A stretch of 64,000 bases of DNA from Strigops habroptila (GCF_004027225.2 NC_044283.2:17688992-17752991); one strand, 5' to 3'. Positions 37,563-53,056 are shown, counted from the first letter of the stretch. Notes: a model not told the origin generated them from the letters alone. A program made the numbers and translations.

Positions 37563-40130
37563 GTAAGGGAGCAACCTCGTCTTTAGAATCCTACTTACTT
37601 TCATTCCGCCTTTCTTAAGTGACTTCTAGAACCCAAACTCCAGGACGCATTTTTAGTGCTTTGGAAGATGTCTTTTAAAGGTGCCTTTTCTATTTCTGTT
37701 CAAGGATTTCTGTCCTTTGCTTGAAGTCTCTCCTCTACCAGTAGGATGATTCACTTCTGTATCAAACCTGGTATGTCAGTTGTTCGACTCGACTATTCTT
37801 ATGCTGTCTGCTCTCTCTACAAATGCATATGACTCTCCCAGCTCTTGTCTACACAAGAACTTTCATCTTGCTCTGAAGACTGAGGCCTCCTTGTGAAAAG
37901 TCCTTTTGCCACTCTCTGCCACCTCCTGCTCTGCCAATACATAGGCATGTTGTCTCAATGTTGTTTTTACAAAACCGTTGTCACTGTCCTCAACTCCTCC
38001 CTTTTGTACCAAAGGGCACAAAACTTTGTTCCTGCCTGTTGTCACACCCTTTATTGTTTACTTTATCTGATGGTAACTTTTTAAATCTGTCAAGATTTTG
38101 TCTTATTTAAAACCTTAGTAAAGTTGTTGGCATGCATCTTTACTTCTTGGAAAAAGAATTTGAATACATCTGAATTACTTCTGAATACTTTTCTGAGAAA
38201 AACATGTTGTTAATAACGAGATGACTGCATTATGAGCAATTGTACATTGAGAAAGTTGACACTGATAGCACTATTTTGTGATATATAATGCTAATGTCAA
38301 GAACTTATCTGGTGTTTTTGTGGTGTAAAGCCATTTTGATTCTTATTTTTCTGATAGTTAAAAATGTGTTTTCTAACACTATTGTGGTTAGAGTTTTGTG
38401 ATAACAAGCTGGCGCTTACAAAATCACTAAATTTTCTTCCTATGTTATTGTTTATCTTTTAGGGCTTCAAATTATCTCTGGGTTTAATCATCTGTGTTTT
38501 ACAAGCAGAACAGTTCCCATAAGTGTCATGTAAGTTTTTGAGTGTTCTGAAAACTTAATTGTCTAATTGTGGTATGTTAGTTCTTTTAAAAAGACTGTCA
38601 CTAGAGAATTGTTATTATGAAAGTGGTAGGAAAAAGGAAACAAGATGTGCAGTGGCTGAACTGATGTGCATCACTAGTCCTGATTAAATAATCAGTCAAG
38701 AAGTATCAATTTATACTTTCAATTTTAGTTTTGCTTGGTATTTTTATTTTAACAAATATGGTAATCATTATTATATGTTGGTTCTTAACATTCAGTAAAA
38801 ACTTACACATCACGTTTAGTTCTTTTAGCAAGTCATAAGGACATAGCATACTACAAAAGTGCTGGGACTTTATCACTTCTTACGAGAAGCAGAAATAATC
38901 CTAAAGATTTAGAAATAATCCTAATACCTGACTGGAAATTCTTTTTGGAGGGAAGAATTAGAAGCTATCAAGGGCTGTATGTACAAGATTCTGGCAGAGA
39001 TTAGGGCAGGTGGTTTATAAAGCTGAGGCCATGGAAGTAGCATGGCAAAAAAATCAGCCTCTCTAGTTCATCCTTATCTCAGTGTTTGGAATTTAATCAT
39101 GTTGTAGACAAAAACAGGTGTCATCAACTTGTGAAAGGTGATGGCTGGATGGCAAGCGCTGTGCTCATCCTTGTGGCAATATTTGTTTGTGTATATTATT
39201 TAATTGGCTTCTTATTGTTTTCATTTCTATACAGTGTCGTTTCTTGTTTATGAAAGGATTGTAATTTCTTATTTACTAACTTTTTTCTCCACCCAGAGTG
39301 CAGCACAGCATAAGTTACTGAACATTAACAATATTCAAAACTAGCATTTTCACATTTTATTAACATTTGAAAACCTCTTGCTAGGTTTATTCATCATAGT
39401 GTCAGGCTTGGCAAGTTAAAAGGCAGTAGACTGTTATTTTTATTAGGGACATTTTAACCCAATTACAAACATATATAGTAACACCTGTAGCTGGTACATT
39501 AACATTTAGAAGATATGTATACCTAAATCAGTATTTAAGGATGTATACAGAAAGCTATTTTTGCATTCTTTTTAACAAAATAATTTCATTCTTCTTACTG
39601 AATGAATTAGGATTAATCTTATTAATTAGGATTAATCTTTGCTGCTTTACATTTCTGTTCTGTTACTGATTCTGCTTTGTTTTTTATGTTCTGAATCTAC
39701 TTGCTCTTCTGTTCGTTCCTTGATCCTCGCCATTCCTCAGATTGTTACTGTCCTCTGCTGTAACTGTACCCAATCAGCCTATTTCACTCCTGGCTGTTCT
39801 GCTGAGCACTGTAATATTGCTGGGATTTCTGTAGGCTATCCTAAAAGCAACCTGTAGCTGATTTCACTTTTGCTGCAGGTGTCAAAGTACAGAAGTAAAG
39901 GAGAGGATTAGGAAATGTGTGTATTTGACAGATGGAGCGACAAGACTGTCAAAATTATCCCATGTACTTCATAGGATATGTAAGAATAAGCATTTGTTTC
40001 TTAGTACATTTACTGAGATTTTCTTGATTGATTGTTCATGTCAGTCTTTGGGTCTGGGGATTCTAACACGTGATATTCTGCCATATAAGAATGGAAATTA
40101 TTATATGTTTTTAATCTTCATCTTTTCTAG
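37563..40130. other. PACRGL 5' intron(s)
   Basis: AT-rich intronic sequence with one plausible internal exon (38463-38529). No other exon or transposon is recognisable. Confidence 0.6.
38463..38529 (+). other. PACRGL: Possible alternative PACRGL 5'UTR exon
   Basis: A 67-nt segment has a good acceptor (TTGTTTATCTTTTAG) and a strong donor (CAT|GTAAGTTTT). It is not in frame with the PACRGL coding sequence, so it would be untranslated. Supported only by splice-site quality. Confidence 0.3.
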
Positions 40131-40279
40131 GAAGCAATGTTTTCAGAATGTCATCAGGCATCCAAATAAAACCAAAGACTGCAGTACAGAGGAGCAAGAC
40201 ATCTTCTTTGCCACATTCTCCAGAACCTGCAACTAAACCAAAGCCTAGTGACAAGCTGAATCCTAAAACTATTGATCCG
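40131..40279 (+). CDS. PACRGL: PACRGL first recognised coding exon
   Basis: The acceptor is TCATCTTTTCTAG and the donor CCG|GTATGT. Translation most likely starts at ATG 40148-40150, giving 44 codons that begin MSSGIQIKPKTAVQRSKTSS and end SDKLNPKTIDP; the exon ends in phase 0. The N-terminal segment is low-complexity (S, K, P rich) and poorly conserved; SDKLNPKTI is the first strongly conserved block. The 17 nt before the ATG are open in frame, so an upstream coding exon could exist, as the human protein has about 24 extra residues. An ATG at 40137 is out of frame and opens a short overlapping ORF. Confidence 0.9.
40137..40169 (+). promoter_or_regulatory. Overlapping upstream ORF at the PACRGL start
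   Basis: ATG at 40137 opens a 10-codon frame ending in TAA at 40167-40169. It overlaps the proposed main start (40148) in another frame, so it could reduce initiation there. Context of the upstream ATG (GAAGCAATGT) is moderate: A is at -1 and G at -3, which is favourable. Confidence 0.5.
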
Positions 40280-40286
40280 GTATGTA

Positions 40287-40435
40287 TAGAATCATAGAAT
40301 CATAGAATGGTTTGGGTTGGAACGGACCTTAAGATCATCTAGTTCCAATCCCCCTGACATGGGCAGGGACACCTCACACTATATCATGTCACCCAAAGGT
40401 CTGTCCAACCTGGCCTTGAACACTGCCAGGGATGA
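40287..40435 (-). mobile_element. CR1 3' end next to a PACRGL splice donor
   Basis: Minus-oriented CR1: the tail (AGAATCATAGAATCATAGAA) comes first, then TGGTTTGGGTTGGAACGGAC, CTTAAGATCATCTAG, CCCCTGACATGGGCAGGGAC and CTGTCCAACCTGGCCTTGAA. It is about 150 bp, 5'-truncated, with one or two extra tail units. The element begins 7 nt after the GT of the donor at 40280. Confidence 0.95.
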
Positions 40436-41682
40436 AGTATAGGTGGTGGGTTTTCTGTTCGTTTTAAACAGTTCTCCTGTCAGAAGAAATTTCATTACTT
40501 TATGAAATATGTATAGGACATTCTTTTTCTGGTCCTGTTTTGTAAATTTAAGCTAAACTTTTGTTATTAATCATACATTCCCTAATTTCTAAGCATAAAT
40601 GCCTATGAGTAACTATGTTTATTACTTTTTTTAAAGAACGGGAAGAGGGGGTTCAGTACAGTTGTGGCATGGATGGTGACTTTTTTATTTTATGTGTACT
40701 TTTACCCTGAAAAGAGATTCAGAACTAATTGTTAAAAAGGGTTGGAACTTATTTGGTATAGTTACAAATTTTAGCATCTGCTGCCTTACAGGAGCTAATG
40801 AATGGAGTTACGTAATGAAAGCAAGAATCAGGTACCATCTTGACGATAATAAAGAACTCATAAAATCTAGCAAAATAGAGCATTACTTGAAACTTACACG
40901 TACTGTGAATATATAATACTTTGGGAAGAATTTGGGTTCTCAGGAGAAGACTGATGAAAGGAGTTGTTTATTCACGGAAGAAGACCTGCAAGAAAGGTGT
41001 TTAATCTGGAAAGTAGCATTGAATGATCATGCTAACAAATAATATCATAGTTCATATGCATAAGAAACATGTAGGTGATAAAAGCCAAATTTAGGTAGGC
41101 TTTCCTCCCGTGAAGCTGCTAGTTTCCTTCTCCAGTGAGTCCTTCCTAGATTCTCAGCCAATGTGAACCTTGCTGCTGATTTCCAGTGCCCTTATACCAT
41201 CTTGACCAACATTTGGAATTTCTCCCACATCTTTCCACCTTGTACTTTTGTCTCTACTTGGATCAAGATGGAACCAGAGTTCCAAATCTGCCTTCTGCGT
41301 GTTACCAATATAACAACAGTAAGAGCATCAGGAAAGTGGGAGGTCCTTAATCTATTAAGGAGAGAACCCATAAGACTTCTGAGTTAAGATTTGCAAGAGA
41401 AAATAGAAAAATAAGGGTATTCCAGTAGGAGAGCACTGATCTTACATTATTTATTAATTTTCTCAACTTCCTAGCCAGATAATTCTGAAAAGCAGTTTTC
41501 TGGTAAATGTAGCAAATATATTTTGCACCCCCATAGCTGCAGGGTTGTGTTTTTTTTCATTAGTTTTAGAATCATACGATTAAGTTCCTTTTATTTGTAA
41601 ACTGGAGTTGTAACATTTGTAAGAGTTATCAAACATTGTTATTAATAAATAATGCTTTTTTTTTATTTTTCTGTTCTCACAG
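40436..41682. other. PACRGL intron
   Basis: AT-rich intron remainder after the CR1 copy; it ends TTTTCTGTTCTCACAG. No further feature. Confidence 0.85.
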
Positions 41683-41750
41683 TTTGATGCTTATTCTCGA
41701 CCAACTTCTGCGTTTGCTGCTATATATGCTAAAGGTGGCATTCCGTGCAG
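41683..41750 (+). CDS. PACRGL: PACRGL coding exon 2
   Basis: 68 nt, phase 0 in, two bases of an arginine codon out. It encodes FDAYSRPTSAFAAIYAKGG then IPC, the start of the PACRG-family homology (the conserved SAFAAIYxKGGIPCR block). Donor CAG|GTTGGT. Confidence 0.95.
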
Positions 41751-42739
41751 GTTGGTTGGTTTTGTTTATTTTATTACTAAGTATATGATGGTTAGGTAGA
41801 ATTACGCAGATTGAAATACATCTATTCATGTTTGATCTTTCATTTAGGCTGTTTGATTCCATTAATTTCTGAAAAGATTTCTGGTACTTAAGTCTTTTCA
41901 GAACAGAAAGCAATTTTCCATGTCTTTGAAATTGTCTTCTTTTGGTTCCTTTTTTTTATGTTGTGTGTTAATACCGAAGCTGCATTTTTAAAGAATAGGT
42001 AGGTATTTGCAGATTTGATTTGCTAAAGCTCTTTCATGAAAGAAGTTGATTTCTTTGGGTAATGGTGTTTACTTCTTCCTACTAACAAAGAATAAAATGC
42101 GTGCCACTTCAGTAAGTAGACATCTTGCAGTCTTTTTTGTCTGAAGTAGTATAACATTTCTTGAATGTTCCAGTTCTGTAGTTGTTAGCAATGTCAGATA
42201 TTAATAAAACTACTAGTAAGTAATAGTTCGTGGTATTTTAAGTTACTTTTGTCTATTATATATTTGCCTAGTCAATAAGCACTGTAGTGTTTTGTGTGTG
42301 GATGCAAAATTACATAGTGAAAATTTAAGTAGTCATTAATGCGTGAATATACATGTATAAAATACCCATTGATACAGAGCATTTTTCTGTATCTTAGGAG
42401 TAACTGATGAATTCAAATATGATTTTATTTTAGTTTCAATTGACTTCACTTACCAGTTGTTATTTGAGGAAAATGTTTATTGATATTTATCAAAATAAGT
42501 GACTTTGCAATGAGAGCATCTTCTGTGTCCTTACGAGAGGCATCTATAATTTTTTTTTTTTTTTTTCTGATTTCTATGTGATAGGCAGCAGAATTTTGAA
42601 AACTGCCATATTTGGGAATTTTAATAATTGCAGTGTTAAATACCATTATACATTTCACTAAGGAGAGCAGTATGTATTGAAATTGTGTATATAACATTTT
42701 AGTAATATTGCAAATAAATTTGTGATGTATTAAAAGTAA

Positions 42740-45899
<3,160 letters not shown>

Positions 45900-45980
45900 C
45901 TTTCAAGGAGATTAACGAACAAGAAATTTCGAGAAAAAATTACTGTTGCTTTACAGAAGTTGGAGCAATATGGTGGAAAG
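45900..45980 (+). CDS. PACRGL: PACRGL coding exon 6
   Basis: 81 nt, phase 0. It encodes LSRRLTNKKFREKITVALQK and LEQYGGK, the last large helices of the fold, matching the family's ALQxLExxGG motif. Acceptor TTCTGATAG, donor AAG|GTGAGC. Confidence 0.96.
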
Positions 45981-48131
45981 GTGAGCTGATCTGATCACTC
46001 TTCTATACTCTTCACATTTGAATGCAGCTTTGCCAAAACAACTTCCATCTCTGGCTTTCAGATTTAGAAGCACATTCTGAAAACTGTTTATTTTCACATG
46101 TCACAACTATTCATACTGCATAAAACACAGGATTTTGCACTATGACAATCAGCTGGGCTGTGCTCCAGTCCATAGTGAAACAGTTGTTTTAGTCTGTTGA
46201 TATATTGAGTGGTGGTAGAAATGACATTAAATCTAGTCTGGGTAATCCGTATTCTGACATTTAGGCTTCATTTGTATTTTCCATTGTTTTAGTCTCTGAG
46301 CAGGAAATACAGGAGAATGTCTCAGTAAAATATTCCAAGGGATCCATACCCACACAGGAAGCTGCATGGCTGGACTCTACAGAACAGCACACCAAACCCC
46401 ATTCAGGAGACCTCTTTTTTTTTTGGAGCAAGCATGCATACATGTGGTTTCCTACCCATGATACTTGCTTGGAATATTTTATTGTCCTCGGTGCAAAGCT
46501 TATACAAACTTTGTGGTTAAATGAGATACTTGCTGCTCGCTCTTAAAAATTCTCCATTTCTCTAGAAAGTTTTTTTTTTTCCCAGGGTTTGAACTGGTGT
46601 GACAAATGGGTTAGTTGTGTGGGGGAAGATGCAGGATGCCTAATATAAGCAAGTCCTTTACTCCAAGTTAGGCATTGCAGCACGCACTTAGAAAGTAGAT
46701 GCTTATGCTGAGTAAAGTACGTGATCTCCTTGTACAGACCATAGGGTAGGCTAGATGCCTACGGAGAATGATCCAGGAATTCACCAAATGTCAACTAGTA
46801 AATAGGTTCCTTCCCCTTCTGGAACACTGACACCTGACTCGGGCTGGATGCAGGCTATGTGTTCCTTTCTTTTTGTGAGCCTACATATTTTCTCAACTGG
46901 ATTTACTCTTGCTAAAAGAGACTTTTTGCTGTTATTGATGATGCCTGGCCATTCCCACTAATAGCTTATTGTTTAGGTCACTTACTGTGGAAATCAGATA
47001 CTCATATTCCAGCCCACCCCGGTTAACCCAGAGACTAGATCTACAATTGCTATAAATTAAAAAGAAAAAAAGCCTTAAGTAACAGTTGGCAGAATATTCT
47101 TCTTCTGAACATTGTTGCCATTTTTTGTCGTGTTATATGTGTGCTGAAAGAGGGAGAGAATAAAAAAGAGAGTATTGGCTTGGATATTCATGCAGAAGAG
47201 AAAATACTTGCTTTCTTGACCCTACAAACACTTGCATGTATTATATTAAATAGTCATTAGTAAAAAATAGGAATAACCTACAGAGTAGGGACCGTAAATA
47301 TAGGCCTACCAGTTCTAAGCTTGCATGCCTTTATCAGTAGGCACCCAAACAATCAGTAGACACCACTTCATTTTTTTGTGTGTGCATGTTCTCATGTTCA
47401 TTTAAGGGCAATAGCAGTGTTTGTATTACAGCCCTGAAAACCATCACAACAAATAAAGCAGCATGAGAGTTTTTTATTTAAATGAAGTGAGACAGGAAAA
47501 GGAAAATTACATCTCATCTTGATGTTCTGAAAATTTAGCTCTAGATAATGTAACTAATCCAGACAATCATTGACATCTAATTCTTCTGTCTGTCTCCATT
47601 TCTTGTAGTCTTACCGTTTTTGTGAGTAGGTCTGTCTGTAAGTCTTTTAAAAAAAATACTGTAATAAGATAAAACATAAACTGGAAACAAACTCCTAAAT
47701 TATGATTGCACTCAATATTATGTAATACAACTAACGAATTTATAAAATTTCTATTCTACATGTGTTATAATGTATATGGTTCTTACTTATATTGGAAGAC
47801 CTTCCAGAATATTACTTCTCTATTTAAAAATCCTTATTATTTCATGTCTATATTTATGCCCAGTTTTAGGTATGAATTTGCATATCTCTTCTCTTGAATG
47901 TTTACTCTCCAGCATTAGTTACCACAGTGGTCCATTTTTTCAGTTCATTATTTTCAGCCTTTTTGACACTAAATTTCTCAGCAAATACCTACTTTCCATT
48001 TTTTTACAGTTTGATAATAATGAAGATAACTAAGTAAAAGTTGTGAATTATACAATTTATAGAGACTATATGAATACTGTCATATGTAGTGCTGGTGCTT
48101 CTTGTTTCAATTTATTTTATTTTCTCAACAG
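45981..48131. other. Last PACRGL intron, 2.15 kb
   Basis: AT-rich intron without recognisable repeats or exons. It ends TTATTTTATTTTCTCAACAG. Confidence 0.85.
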
Positions 48132-48188
48132 GCGACTATGGCTATCATAAAATCTAAAATTCCAACCTATTGTTCTGTCTCCTCTTGA
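48132..48188 (+). CDS. PACRGL: PACRGL last coding exon
   Basis: Eighteen codons (ATMAIIKSKIPTYCSVSS) and TGA. The AIIKSKIPTYCS block is the conserved C-terminal end of PACRG-family proteins. The human protein reads SLSIIKSKIPTYCSICC from memory, so the last three residues differ and the human double cysteine is replaced by serines. Confidence 0.95.
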   Translation, partial: ATMAIIKSKIPTYCSVSS

Positions 48189-49110
48189 ACAAGAAAACTG
48201 TAGCAATTTGTACTGTAAGGTGAAGTTTGGAAAGAAACTGCCTGTGAACATCACTGACACTTATTTGGGGTATGATAAAATCTCTTAAAATAATCACAAC
48301 TCTTCAGTATGGTGAAGAGTGGGAAAAGTCTTATCAATTTATGAATATGTAATTATGGAAGACTACTTAAAAAAATTCTCTCTGTATTGGCTGCTGTTTG
48401 CATATGCATTGTGCTTACAATGACATTGACTAACTGGCTATTATTTCAAAAGCAGAGCAAATATTGATTCTTATTTTGTTGCAAATTACAATGTCCTGTA
48501 ATATATCAGCAGTTATTAATGTTTTGTACATTTGTGTGATGCAAAATAATTTGGCTGTAATTACTTAAATAGCATCTAACTTGGTATTATATATGTACAC
48601 CCACTTTTCAGACACATAACTTTTGTGCTGCAGGCACAGCTGATGTGTTTTGGGTTCATCAAGACTTACTGAGTTAGATGTAGAGCTCTGAGAAATCATC
48701 TGGACTTCCTCAGAGTCAGCTTTTAAAGGTATGAAGTAGAATACACTAAACAGGTAGCATGCAGTGCAAACCTGAACTTGCTCAGTGCATTCTCATCACC
48801 TTGTTTTGAGAAGCTGGAGAGGCTCTGGAGAACACAGTGCAGAGGCATCAGGTTGCTCCATAGAGCCACAGCCTAGGTTTTGCTCAGCCAATTACTTCCA
48901 GTTAGCTTTGGGCCTACTGAATGTAAGCTAGATGTATCAGGCAACTTTGGAGTATTTACATTGTGCTCCCTTTGCACTGAGTTCTGTAATGCCACAGATA
49001 CGCTTAAGACCAGCCTATAATTCAGCTCCAGCCAAGCTAATAAACTTCTGAATGTGAAAGCTATAAAAAACCCCACGAGTAAGAGACAATAAAAAGATTG
49101 CCGAAGTCAG
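48189..49110 (+). other. PACRGL: PACRGL 3'UTR (extent estimated)
   Basis: AT-rich sequence after the stop. AATAAA hexamers occur at 49039-49044 and 49088-49093. No earlier clear AATAAA is seen, so these are the best candidates for the 3' end. Confidence 0.5.
49039..49093 (+). promoter_or_regulatory. PACRGL: Candidate PACRGL poly(A) signals
   Basis: Two AATAAA hexamers 49 bp apart, at 49039-49044 and 49088-49093, about 850-900 nt after the stop codon. Confidence 0.4.
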
Positions 49111-49617
49111 CTTACCTGGCTGTCAAGCCTTGTAGGGTGCAGTATTTGTCCATGAACATATTTGAACTTGATAACAAAATAATTCCTAACAAACGGATCT
49201 TGTATTAAATACCGCTCAGGGTTCTCTGTAAGGGAGAGCTGACTGAGTAACATAATATGCCATAGAACTTTTTTCCCCTGAGGAAAATTAAATTCCAGAA
49301 TTAAAATTTGTTTTTTAAAGGGGTTTGGTTGTTTGGGTTTTTTTGTCATCAGAAGATGCCGTTTCAGGTGGTATTAAAAAAGTCTGTTGTATGAACATAT
49401 GAAAGTAATTTCAGAATTTTTTTTAAATTGCCACTGCTTGGCTAGCTTAAATTTACTTCAGGACTGTGCTATGATCAGAACTGTGCGAAAGCAAGATCTA
49501 TATATTTAAGCCTCTTAAAAAAAAATTAATCTTGTTGGCAAAATGTTTAATTTGAAGAAATACAAGTATTTGCTTAACAACTTAAAAAATCGATCATGCT
49601 GCTCATTTTTCTTCATG

Positions 49618-49628
49618 TTTATTTTATT
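49618..49628 (-). promoter_or_regulatory. KCNIP4: Candidate distal KCNIP4 poly(A) signals
   Basis: TTTATTTTATT on the + strand holds two overlapping AATAAA hexamers on the minus strand. Confidence 0.35.
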
Positions 49629-51034
49629 TTTTTTAACAAAATGTGCACATTTAGTTTACACAAACACGCTACAGCAGATTTCAAGTGTACATGTATTGTA
49701 CTACTCTTATCCTACACTGGTGATAGCAGAGCAGCCTTCAACATGCCTCTAACATCCCATCTCTACACCAGAATAGATACCTGATATATTTTTCCAAAGA
49801 ATGCACTTGCAACATTCATTCTATTTCATTAATCCCCTTTTGCATTTTCTGCAGCAATGTCACAATGAAGATTGGCCTATATCTGATACCATTTCACCTA
49901 TTTTGAAGTAAACTCTGTGGACAGTATATCTTAAAAATTACATGGATAGGGGGGCACTATTATATTTAGGTACATACTTTTATAGAAAAGTTTTTCCAGG
50001 TTCAGAATTAAGGTAGCTCCAATTTTAATGAAGACGTGATCCTAAAAAAATGTAATGCATTTATCACACATAGATGATATTGTATAGCTGAAGTTTCCAA
50101 TTTTTTCCTGATTCTGTCTCATAATTGAAGATATTACAGAAAGTTGATACAGATGTTAGCCTGTCTAGCAGTCAGTCATTATTAGTAGATGCATCTACAT
50201 AGTAATATTCATTCTGAGCACTGAGGCGGCATGGAAGATGCCAAAGTTCACGCCTTTTTCTTCATTAAACGCAGAAAGACACATACTCATGAAAACAGTG
50301 TAAGGTTTCTTCATGAAAAATTGAAAGTTGGAAGATCCTTAATTTTAAGCAAAGAACTTTGTAGACACATTGAAGAAAAATTAGAAATACAGTATGTAGG
50401 ACTCCTGTCATGATAAATTAAATGCAGATTTACTAGGTAAGTGTGATTGATAGAAGCTTACTCGTATTTGTTAAGGAGTATATCTACCTATAAGCAATGT
50501 CTTTTTTTGTTCTACAGCAATTCTTCTTCTCAAGTTACCTATTTTGTTAGGTTTGGAGGGTTTTCTTGAAAAGAAAAGCAAGTCAAAGGTGGAAGGCAAT
50601 AGCAGCATGATGTGCATTGCACATTGATTACAGCACTTTAGCTCAAAGTATTATTCAAAAAATGAGGATTACACCATAGAAATGTGGAAAAACTCCAAAC
50701 ATGGTAATGCCTCTGTATAAATTAAAAGCTAATATTTAAGAAATACACTCAAACACCTGGAGCTTAATCCAATACAGATGAGTAGCAAAACTTAGAATAT
50801 TTATTTAATCTCCTTGTCATAGTATCTATTTTATTGATGGGTTGGAATGATAACGTAAGGTCTTATTTTGTTTGGGTTTGAAGTAAAAACTTGACTTTTC
50901 AAAGCAATATCTCGTTAACTAACTAGCCACTGTTGAAGTGCTAAATTGTATAATTTAAGAATTTTTTTGTTGGGAAAAGTTTATAATAAAAAATTTATTT
51001 GCATAATACATGTCTCAGTGTAAAGCTGAGTAAT

Positions 51035-51040
51035 TTTATT
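51035..51040 (-). promoter_or_regulatory. KCNIP4: Candidate proximal KCNIP4 poly(A) signal
   Basis: TTTATT on the + strand (AATAAA on the minus strand), about 85 nt after the KCNIP4 stop codon. Confidence 0.3.
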
Positions 51041-51124
51041 TATGATAAAGTGGGAAATCCATCTTTTAGATAACGTTGCAGAATAGCTCATATTTGTCCA
51101 TTAGTTGTAGACCTAATGTCTTCA

Positions 51125-51172
51125 TTAAATCACATTTTCAAAGAGCTGCATGGATCGCATTATGTTCTCATC
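51125..51172 (-). CDS. KCNIP4: KCNIP4 last coding exon
   Basis: Read on the minus strand: the acceptor TTTTCTTTTTTTTACAG, then fifteen codons DENIMRSMQLFENVI and TAA (51125-51127). This is the invariant KChIP C-terminus after EF-hand 4. The intron separating it from the previous exon is about 6.8 kb. Confidence 0.96.
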   Translation of the reverse strand, partial: DENIMRSMQLFENVI

Positions 51173-52809
51173 CTGTAAAAAAAGAAAACAATAAACCAAA
51201 AATCAAACACCATTACAAATATAGTTGGCCAATATCTGCAGTGAAACAGGATAGAGCTAACAGTATTTTAGTTAATGCTAATGTTATTTTATAGCTTGTT
51301 TGGAGAAGTTGTTAGCAGAAAAAGGCTGGCAATGGATCTATGCTTAAATAGGTTTGTGTGTATACTATTTAAACCAAAACTGTTCTGTCAAGAATACAAT
51401 AGCATGTTAAGACAGTTAAGTCTGCAATATTTTGGAGTTTATATGCAGTATAACAAAATACGTATAGACAATAAATACTCAAGGAGTAGCTGTTGTACCT
51501 GAAGTGTGAATCCATACATGAAATTTCTAGTCCTGTGTATCGTACACAGGAGCTTTTTTGCAAATCTAGTGCATTCTATTGCATAGCTAGGGGTGACTAA
51601 AATAAAATAGATTTAAATGTGGATCTTTGCATGAACTAAAGAGTCAGTCAGCTTCTCCACAACACTCTGACTCCTCAGCTCAGATTTTCTGTGTGCTCAC
51701 ACTGAAAGATGTTGTCTGCTTTTCCATTCTACTTCTGCTTTCTGATTACTTTGCATTAGGTAGGTAACAAACCCTTTGACTCCCAGGTTCTGCATAATGC
51801 TTACTGATGCATGACTGTGTACTGCGGTTTTTATCAGTAAATAACTCAGCAAAGCAGTCAGCAAAAAATACATTTTTTTGTAAGAAAGATTTACCTTTCA
51901 GTGTATAGAAGAAACAGTTTACTTGTAGCAGCCCATATTTGGTGGTGCTTTTGGATCAACAGTTGCTAGTACAATAAAAGACATTCAATACAAGAATATA
52001 TTACATACTTATTTACCATTTGCTGGTCTCCACTGTAATGATCCTCTCTCTTAATCTGAATGCAAACCCTTTAGTACTTGGAGAGATAATCTAGCCATCT
52101 CTTTAATTCTAGAGAATTAAAAGACTGAATTTCATACACTATTTTAGGAAGTTTCATGAAAAAGGTGCATGAAACCACCACTTCTTAGAAAAGTTGTCTC
52201 ATAGCATTCGCCTCTTCTGATAGGTATGTAGGCTGCCTGTACATTAATGTTCCAATAACATGCGTTCAGTATTCATTTCCAGATAAATTATTCACTGTTC
52301 AGTATAGTGGATAAACGGCTTTGTAGAAAATGTCAAGTCTGAGTAATTTTCTTAATTTCTGTTATGAAATATATACACTGGGGTTTTTCATCTTTGATTC
52401 TGTATGTCATCTCATGTGATGTTGCTGTAAGAAGTGATCTGTGCACTATTTTGTGCTGATGAACTAACTTATGAAAGCAGAGATACGCAATTTCAAAAAA
52501 AAAAAAAAAATAGATTAATGCCTAAAAACCTTGCACAGGAACTTTACTATATTATGTTGCTGGAAATTAAAATAAACTAACTTTTTTCCCACTATACTGT
52601 TTTGAAACATCAATACACTATTGAAGATAGCTGATTACTGTAATGTTAAAGTTTGGTTTAACTGGAATAATTTATCATTTAATTATTTACAAATGTTTTT
52701 TGGCAAGTAACATTGGCAACTAAGCTCAGCAAATATGCCAAGCAAGACCACACTCTAATAGAGAAAGTGTTTTGACACTTCCTAACAATTTTATATATAT
52801 CATCATTAA
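51173..52809. other. KCNIP4 intron, part 1
   Basis: AT-rich intron with a 16-base poly-A run (52495-52510). No exon seen. Confidence 0.8.
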
Positions 52810-53056
52810 TCATAGAATCATATTATAGAATGCTTTGGGTTGGAAGAGACCTTAAAGAAAGATCACCTAGTTCTAACCCCCCTGCCACAGTCAGGGACAG
52901 CTCAAAGCCCTGTCCAACCTGGCCCTCAATACTTCCAGGGATGGGACAGCCACAACTTCACTGGGCAACCTGTGCCAGTGCCTCACCACCCTCACAGTGA
53001 AGAACTTCTTCCTAATATCTAATCTAAATCTACCCTCTTTCAGCTAAGAGCCATAA
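52810..53056 (-). mobile_element. CR1 3' end, about 245 bp
   Basis: Minus-oriented CR1. In + strand order: tail TCATAGAATCATATTATAGA, GCTTTGGGTTGGAAGAGACC, ACCCCCCTGCCACAGTCAGG, CCCTGTCCAACCTGGCCCTC, CTTCACTGGGCAACCTGTGC, CACCCTCACAGTGAAGAACT, AATCTAAATCTACCCTCTTT. The 5' end is truncated near 53056. It has the same orientation as the host gene KCNIP4. Confidence 0.95.

Larger units (their letters stand above)
49600..51124 (-). other. KCNIP4: KCNIP4 3'UTR (extent estimated)
   Basis: AT-rich sequence following the minus-strand stop. Tandem TTTATT (AATAAA on the minus strand) at 49618-49628 would give a 3'UTR of about 1.5 kb; another at 51035-51040 would give only about 90 nt. The choice between them is open. 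Confidence 0.45.

Noticed and set aside
37210-37566. Plus-strand open frame of 118 codons at the start of PACRGL
   Set aside because: It does not join the PACRGL coding frame in phase through either candidate donor, and its composition is that of a CpG island. Treated as 5'UTR.
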